43,069 nucleotides of DNA from a virus. Below the pieces are notes generated by a model. It was not told where the DNA came from. It saw nothing but the letters and a program-made list of their open reading frames with translations, and did no database searches. This document shows, piece after piece, positions 1 through 9,000 of this stretch. The translations under genes were made by a program, and so were the position numbers. Location of the stretch: positions 1-43,069 of IMG/VR virus record IMGVR_UViG_3300026479_000020; one strand, 5' to 3'. Each line of letters starts with the position of its first letter. The first letter of the stretch is position 1.

Positions 1-3000
1 TATTAGTAGTAATTACTTTATCAAAATCACTTTGAAAGTCTTTAAGAAACATCATATCTGAAACCATTAAAGTGCTTCCGTCTTTTTTAGCCTGTTTTTT
101 AGCTTGTCCCCAAACCTTTTTCATAGCTTTTTCAAACAAAGCTTCATTTTTAGGATCTTCTTTTCTCCATTTGTTTAAAGAAACACTTGATCTTTTACCT
201 TCTGGTAATCCTAATAACTCTGCTACTTTTGGTTTAAAGTCTGTATCAAAATCTAAAACATCTTGTCTATTTTTTCTTAAAGTAGATTTTCCTAATCCTG
301 GATGTCCCCAAATTATAGAATGTTTTTTATTTTGTAAAGCAGGATAATACAAAAACATCTTATCGACATCATAATCTGAACCAGTTTGCGTCACAATCTC
401 ATGTGGCAACATAATCTGACCTTTAGATGTTGGAGGTAATATTCTTTTTACTATTAAAGGTAACATAGATGATTTACCTTGTGTAGGGATACGGTATCCA
501 ATAATTTCTAACACAGATTTATCAGGCATTTTATCATGGTCTATAATACCGTTTTCATCAGCATATTCCAAAATACCTAATTTCTCTGCTTCTTTATAGG
601 AGATGGCGCACTCAGCAGCTTTCATATCTCCGTTCTCAAACGAATAATACTTCAACCTGTTTTCAGTATCATCACCGTACTCAGCTACTTGTACTGCGGC
701 ATCTCCTGGTAATCTTTGAGTAAGAACTCTTGATTTATATAAAGAAGCTAATGCGATTTCAAATTTCTTAGCGTAAGCTGGGAAAGATAAAGGCATTGCA
801 AAAGAATAATCTCCTGATTCTAATTGCTGTATTTCTAAAGCGATACTGTAATTATCTGGTAAATCTCTTGACTCAATTTGTTCTATAAGTAATTTTTGAA
901 CCTTTTTCAAAAACTCTAATTGGTTTTCTCTTGAGTTACTTTTACCATTCGCTAAGTATTTATCGTACCCTAAGTCCTCTCTAAGTTTTTTAGAAGCACG
1001 TTTGATTTTCTCTACATATACAGAGTTGGAAACAGACTTTATTTGTTCTGTTGTCATAGCTTCCATTCCTTCTACTGTATTGTACACAGCACCTGGATCC
1101 ATATTAGAAGTAATCAATTTAACAAATTGAGAACCGTCTTTTGGATCAGTACCTTTATCAGTTGGTAAAATAAATGGACTTCTTTCATTCTCTGAATAGA
1201 TAGTCTGAAGAGTCATGTTAGATAAATAAGATCCATCTTGAGAATAAGTATTTACACCTGACTTACCTACTTTTACAGCAGACTCCATATTCACTACATC
1301 TATAGGATCCATGTTAGAAAATTCACCAGTAGCTTCCATTCTTTGACGTAATTTATCTAAAGATGGAACTTGCTTAGTCATACCAGCGTATAAAGGAACA
1401 GTAGAGTGTTTAATTTGTTTAAACGACACTCTTTGTAATGCTACATCGTATTGTTTTCCCCAGTAAAAAGTTTTTAATGGTTTTAGTGCAAGTTTATTTA
1501 CCCAGTCTGGCCAAGAAGATACTGGAACTTCTTTTTTCCAATACTCATTATATGCTTTTTCGTGAGAGTGTTCTCCTTCCATAGTCCAATCACCTCTACT
1601 CATCATTGAATGACGGTGAGCTTCAAGAGTTGTGTATCCTTGTGCATCAGCAGAATTACTTCCTTTACGATACATTCTAACTATTTTGATAGCATCTTTC
1701 TTCTCTGTAGATAGAGAAGAAGTAGATTTTTTCATTCCATCTTCTGTAAGGTATGGTTTTGCCCAATTAGACTCACCAACTAAATTTTCAGCGATATTAA
1801 CTGCAGAATCTACAGACATAGAAGTTTCTATATCTTTCATAATAGCCATGGACATCTGCTTAGGTTTTCCGTACATTGAGTCTATTACATGATCGATACC
1901 TGGGGTAATAGTTTGGTAAGAACGTTTACCAGCATCTGTTACAACTGATAAGAACTCACCTTTAACACCATTGAACTCAGCATCATTTGATATATCTGCA
2001 GTTTTTGTTTTATACAGAGCTAAATCCCCCATTTGGAATTTGTTTATTTCTGTTCTCCAAACAAGTTCGTTCATTAAAAATTCAGAAACTTGGTCATCTA
2101 TCTTGTTTACTTGCTCACCATCTATAGTTACAGAAGTACCTCCAAAAGAATCTACCTTTACCATATCGGTATAGTAAATACCGTCTTTTTCAAATAAGAC
2201 ACCAGCTTTAACCATTCTATTTTTACCACGTAGAACTTCTCTATCTAAAAACGCATCTAAGGCTTTGTTAACTTTTGCGTAGTTTGTTTCTGTAGAGATT
2301 TCTTTTAAGCTTCCATCTGTGTTAAACAATCCGTAAGTAGAGAAGTTTAAATCAGGTATAGACATAAATTTCAATCCATTAGCAGCTTTTCTATTTAAAG
2401 TACCATCTGGATTAGTTCCTTTATAATGTAGATTTTCTACTAACTGGTCATCTCTTAAAGCTTCTGGACCGAACAATTGTTCCTGAGTAAGTCTAATACG
2501 AGCAGCTTCTTGCATTACATTTCTTTTCAAGACATGTTTTGCAGCTTCTTTTACATATTTTACTCCAATACCATTACTAATACTCATCTCAGCAGGTGCT
2601 TTAGCATTTTGTAATGTAGGAACTTTCATGTATAAAGACCTTCCTTTATCTGCTTTCGTACCCATACTTATATAAGAGTAACCTGTACTTTTTCTGTTAC
2701 CATTGTTTGCAAACATAGCCATACGTGTTAACCATGCTTGTTTTTCTATCATTTGGTCAAAAGAAGTACCTTTTCCTTTTTCTTTATCCTTAGCAGTATC
2801 AAGTTCGATTATATCAAACTCTTCTCTCATCTTAGGATTATTTTTTAATAACTCAAAAAATAGAGAACCATGTACTCCTAAATTACCATCTGGATTGTAG
2901 AATACATCTTTAGAATATGAGTCTTCCCACATCTTTTCGATATTTTCTACTGTAGAAACATCTTGTTTAAATTTAGAAATATAAGAGTTTAAGTTTATAG

Positions 3001-6000
3001 AATAAACCATTTTACCCTCACCATTTACAAATGAACCAGTGTATAAATCCGTAGATACATCTTTAACTAATTCAGCTATTTTAGTAATTGTTTTTAACTG
3101 ACCTTTATTCTGAGTAGAAACGTATGGATCAACTCCTTTTCCAGATTTTATTTTTTTAGTTTTTACATCATACCCAAGTTCATTCATAATAAATTTGAAT
3201 TTCCCTTGTACATAAGACTTATTAAAATCTTTTGGAGAATATTTAGTAGCAAGCATTTGAAGTACAGGAGCGTCAAACTCTATACCTATGAAAGAAAACA
3301 CTTCATTAATTGCTTTGTAATAATCTACTGGATTTTCTTGAAGCTTTTCATTACTCAATGTCTCATAAGAATCAGCCATTTTTTGAAGCACTTCTTTATT
3401 AACAGTAGCTGTTTGACCTTGCTCTTCAACAAATAAATTCTTAGCGTTTTTATTACGAGCCCATCCTTCTAATATCTGTTTTAAAACACCAGTACGATTT
3501 GTTTCAATAAGTTTCCACTCCATGTTTTCACCTGAAACAACTGTCATAAACTTTAACTGTGTTTTAGACATTACAGCTTTAAACTTATTTTTAAGTTCTG
3601 GAGACCAGTTTTGATACTCTGTATATACAGAGGAAATCATTGGGTTCCATGCTGATAACTCTTGTAATTTATCTTCCATCTCAGATATATCCACATCTGC
3701 TAACTTACTTGTAAGCATTGAATATACTTTATGAAAATCAATAAAAGTAGGAAGCATTGTAAACTTACTTCTTCCATTTGAAATAGTTTTACCTGTTTTT
3801 TTGTCTACTATTGTAGGAGTAGGAACAAAACTTAAAGCTATTTTAACTTCTGATGCTAATGTTTTCTTAGGATCACTTAAAGCAAAGTGTGAATTATGTA
3901 TTCTTTCAATAGATGTAGATTCGTTTTCACCTTCTTCAACTACTTCTTCACCAAATTCAAGGACTTCATTTTCTACTTTCTTAGCATCGTATTCTGTAAA
4001 TCCATCTGTTGTTTTTTGTCTTTTTACATTTGAACCGTGTAGTTTTAAACTATCGATTAATAAAGAACCAAACCCAGGATCTGAAACAATACCACCTTCA
4101 AATTTATCATTCCATTCAGAGTCTTGTAATGATTTTTCTAAATATCTACCTGATAATGTTTTATTAGCAGTAGGATTTTTAGAATTTAAAAATGTAGTAC
4201 CTTGTTTTAATAAAATGTCTCTTGTTTCATTAATAGCAGTCCTAACATCTTCTACATACTTATTAGATGTAATCATCTCAGTAATAGAAGTAGCAGTTGT
4301 TCTACCATCTGCAATCATTTTAGGTATTACTTTTCTCATCAATGCGTAACGCATTGTGCTTACCATATCATGTTTGAACTCTTCTGTGAATCCTTTTTTT
4401 CTTCTAAGTTTAAAATCATTTGGATTAAAATATTGCTTATCCATGATTGATTTTGCTCTTTCTGAAAACGTTACGTTACCATTCTTAATGTTTAAGAATG
4501 CTTTATTCATAATAGAATTAGAAAGGTAAACTGAATCTCTGTTCAACATCTGAGAACCTTTTATACGCATCGCTAAAATTGCTTTTCTAATTCTATCAAA
4601 GAATTTTTGAATAGCAATTCCTACTTTAGTTTTCTTTATTTTGCCTTTTGACTCTTCAGACTCCATAAAAGTTCTGAATGCTTCGGCCATTTCTTCTTCA
4701 TAATAAACTTCAGCTAACTCAGCTTCATTTTTATTAGGATATGTAGTTTTTAAATCTTGGTATTTTTGTGAGCGTTTATTTATTTCTCCAAATACTTTTT
4801 TAGCCGCTTTCATTAATACTTCTTTTTCTTTAGAAGTAGAAGCTAAATCAAGAACTAAGTGAAAAGCTTCGTGATAAGCAGTTCCTTTTTTACCATCTCT
4901 TGCTAAAAACACCATTCCATTTGAATAAGCACCGTATGCTTTTTCTCCTTTTATAAGAATAAATTTAGCTTGAGCCATTGGAGCTAAATGTTCTTCTCCG
5001 AATGTATCTATAATCCAGCTAATCTCTGTATCAGTTAAGATGTTCAAAGGATTTTCTTCAAATTTAGACTCAACTTTTCTAAAAACTAAGTCTTCATCAT
5101 TCGGATCTATATCCTCTGTATTGATTGTTTCTGTACCATCTAACTCTTTTTCTGGTTCTAACTCTTGTGTGTTATTATCAATTTCATTTTGAGTCGGATC
5201 TGAATCAATAACATTATCTGTTTCAGAAACTATTTCAATATTAGCAGGTGTAGCTTCTCCATCTGTATTGCTTTCGTTTTTAACTGCATTATCTTGCTGT
5301 TCTAAAGCTGTTAATTCAGCATCGTATTTAGCGTTGATTTTGTCTATTTCAGTATGTTCTTTTACATAGATCTTCTCATTTTTATAATCTCCTATTAAAT
5401 ATACAACATCATTAGTAAACACAGGCTTTGTAGTATTACTATTAGTAGTACTTGCGTTATGCTTTAATCCTGCTGTTTTTAAATTAGCTCTGGGTACTAC
5501 TGCAATATAAGGATCTCCACCTGCTTTTTCTGCAAAATCCATTACCACATTAAAGCCTTTAGTTCCATTTCCAAAGTATATACTGCTATACTTAGGATTA
5601 TTATTATATCCTTTTTGACTTAAAACACCAGTTTCAGCAGCATTTATAAATCCTTCTTTAGATAAACTTCTATAAGCTAATTGATCATTTATATAATTAG
5701 ATTGATTTTCAGGTGTTAACTCTACTGAATTTTCTATACTTAACAACTCTACCTGCCTTCTTCTTTTTATATCAGCTTTAGTTTTAGCTTTAGCTACATC
5801 CAAACTATCTATATCAGATGTTACTTCTACTGAAGGAGTAACAATTTGAATTTTTTTATTTACTGGAATTAATTGCGCCTTAGAATTTGTAAACTTTTGT
5901 CCTGTGCTTAATCCTGTAACATCGGTAGTAAGTATATTCTTACCTTCTAAGTATTCAGAGTATGAATTATATGTTTCTCCAGTAGTGTGGTCAATTGTAG

Positions 6001-9000
6001 CTGTGTTGCTAACAATATTCTTTTTACTGACATCATAATTTTTACTCATTATAGCATCCTTAATAACTTGTCTGAAGTCTTGTAATGCTTCAAGCATCTC
6101 AGGAGTTAAAGTCTTAGGGCTTTTAGGATCGAAATATTCTTGCTTTGGTTTTCCGTCATCATTAAGTAATGGCTCACCATAGTTGTATTCTGGATTACCA
6201 GTTGATGATTGGTAAACAGTTGCTAAAAATCTTTCACCATTTAAAGCTTGTCTTAAATTGTTAATTCCTTTATCTCCGAAATCATAAAATCCAATAGATA
6301 ATATTTGACCACCTACTCTTAATTTTATCTCTCTATTGTTTGCAAAAAATAAAGGTCCATTAGCATTTTCAGAGTCTTCAATATTATGATTAGCTATTGT
6401 TCCTACAATACTTTTAATAATAGCTGCTTTATCATTACCTTCTAATTCACTATTTAAAAGAATATTATCTATAATGTGATCTGCATCTTTTTCTGATACT
6501 TTTTTAGTTTCTAAACGTACAGGAACTTTATCACCATTAGCAGAAGTAACCATTGCGTAAACTCTACCATCTTCTACTTTTGCTTCATATTCTTTTTCAA
6601 CGCCATTTTCCGTATAAATAACAGTACCATTACTACCAACACCTAATGTAAAATCTTTTCCAAAAGCACCTAAAACTCCTATTGGATTTTTAGCAGATGA
6701 ACCATCTGGTTGCTTTTGATTTATAACAAATCCTTTTCCTTTTTTATGTATCATAACTGGTACAGCTCCTGATTCATCTGAATAAACATCAAAGTTTGTC
6801 CTTAAATCGGATAACTCTTCTACGCTGTCAGCAGCAATTTTTTGTACTGGAGGACCATCTGGAGTTAAATGAACTGTAATAGGTTGATTATGTTCACCTG
6901 CGTCTGGGAATATCTCTTGTCCAGCTTTTTCATGTCCTTGAGGATATACATATTGTCCTTTTTTAAGATAAACTACCTGGTCTTTTTTTGCATTTTCAGG
7001 TTTAACCCAGTCTTCAAACGCTAATACTTCGCTTTCTAATACAGGAGTCTCGTTTAAATCTGCTGGAACTATATAAATAGGCTCACCTTTCATACCTTTT
7101 GTTAGCAAAGGAACTGGAGCAGATGATTTATCGTATCTAAACTTATCCATTCCAAACCCTTGCCTTATTATAGGCATACCAGTTGTCTCATCCAATTTAA
7201 CTGGATACCAATATAAAGGAATAGCAACTGCTTTCTCAGCTTCTGTAAGATTGTCTTCTGTTTTTCTTACATACTTAGTAGCTAATTTTGGAATAGGATT
7301 ACCATTTTCATCAGTAGCTTTTACAAAGAAACCTTTTTCACGAACACCCATCTCGATGTTATTAGAAGTAGGAGTCTCAGGATTATCTATCTGCAGAGAT
7401 ATAAATTGCGTATCAACTGTTGTTACAGCATCTACTGGCATTGCTTGTAACTGAGGTTGCATTTTAGCTTCAGCCTCTTCTTCAATATCTTCTTCTTCTG
7501 TAGTTTCAACCTCTGAATCAAGATCTAAAACAGGGGTGTTCTCTAAACCGTACTTAGCAGAATTATCACCTTCTTTTTCAGATAACTGAACGATACGAAT
7601 ATCTTTAGTATCTAACATTGCATCTGGATCAACTCCAGCTTCTTCTAATTCTTTATCTCTTTGTTCTAAAGCAGCTTCCTTATCTTTTAATGCTTGTTCA
7701 AAAGATTGTAGTTCTTGTACTCGTTCATTCAGTATCGCTGCTTCAGATGACTTTATATCATCTCCCAGTAAATCTAAGTTATCAGTGATTTCTTTTACTG
7801 TATTAGCCTCTTCTAAAAGCATTTTAGTACCATCAGATAATTCTGCTTTTCTTTCTGGAGATAAATTTTCTAATGTTTTATTAGGAACTTTTTCCCCCAA
7901 ATCTTCTGCAGTAGCAGTAGGCTCTGTTTCTTGTACAGTTATTTTACCATCTTCACTCAGACTTACTGTTGGAACACCTAATATTTCATTTAAACTCTGT
8001 TGTCCTTCAGAAGGAGCATTTTGAGTAGGAGCTTCTTCTTTTTCATTTGTTGGAGCTTCTACTTTTTTACCTGGTTGTTTTTTAGCAGCCTCAGCAACTT
8101 TTTTAGCAGCTTTAGGTGTTAATCCTAATTCTTGTTTTAACGACTCTGCCTGTGTATCTATATGCTGTAATACTTCAGTTTGAGCTTGTTTTCTTTTATT
8201 GTCTAAAGCAATAGTTTCGTTTTTAGAAACCTTTTCTAAAAAGTCATATAAAACATCTAAACGAGAATTTTTCTCAGGATGATTTGATTTCTGTACAGAG
8301 TTAATTAATGATTGAATACCATCACGAGTTAAACCATTATCGATTATTTCATCTTGTATTCTTTCTCTAAACGCATCTTCCCTACGTCTTTCAAATCTAT
8401 TTTTACGAATATCATCTGCTTTATTTTTAGCAGCCCTTTTACCTTCAGATTTTTTAACCATCTGAATATACTCTGAATCTAATTCATTTTGTATTTTAGA
8501 ATTTTCATCAGCTTCTTTTTCATTATCTCTTTTTAACTTTAAAGCAAAGGCAAAGGCATCATTTTCTAATGCTAATTCTTCATCTGACATAGATGCATAC
8601 GAAGGAGATAACCCAGAACGTATTTCGTTCATAGCTTTTTCAACTTCTTGTATGTTTTCTTTTGCTTCTTTTGTGTATTTTTTATAATTCAAAGCAGTAG
8701 CCCTATTAACTACTGCACTACTTTGTAGTTTAGGAGAAGCAAAACTAAATTTATTATAAGCATCTTCTGTTTCTTCTATAAACTCAATAGCACTTTCAGC
8801 TCTTTCTTTATAGTTAGAAGGCATACCTCTTTCATCAATAGCTTCTTTCTCAGGAATACTTGCCATGTGTTTATACGCTGCAAGTAAAGACTCAGTAGTA
8901 CCGTCTTGCAAACTGTTTTTAACCTGACTCCATAACATATTATCAGCAGCTGCACTTACTTTTGCTTGCGCTTGTTCTATTTTCTTTGTGTCTCCCTCTG

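Noticed and set aside
1-330. Intein in the polymerase next to the catalytic Asp triad
   Set aside because: The inserted segment starts with a Walker A motif; no Cys/Ser splice start or terminal His-Asn was found in the visible part.
3801-4349. 182-codon plus-strand frame opposite the giant gene
   Set aside because: Antisense to an uninterrupted minus-strand frame; composition is not protein-like and it lacks any motif.
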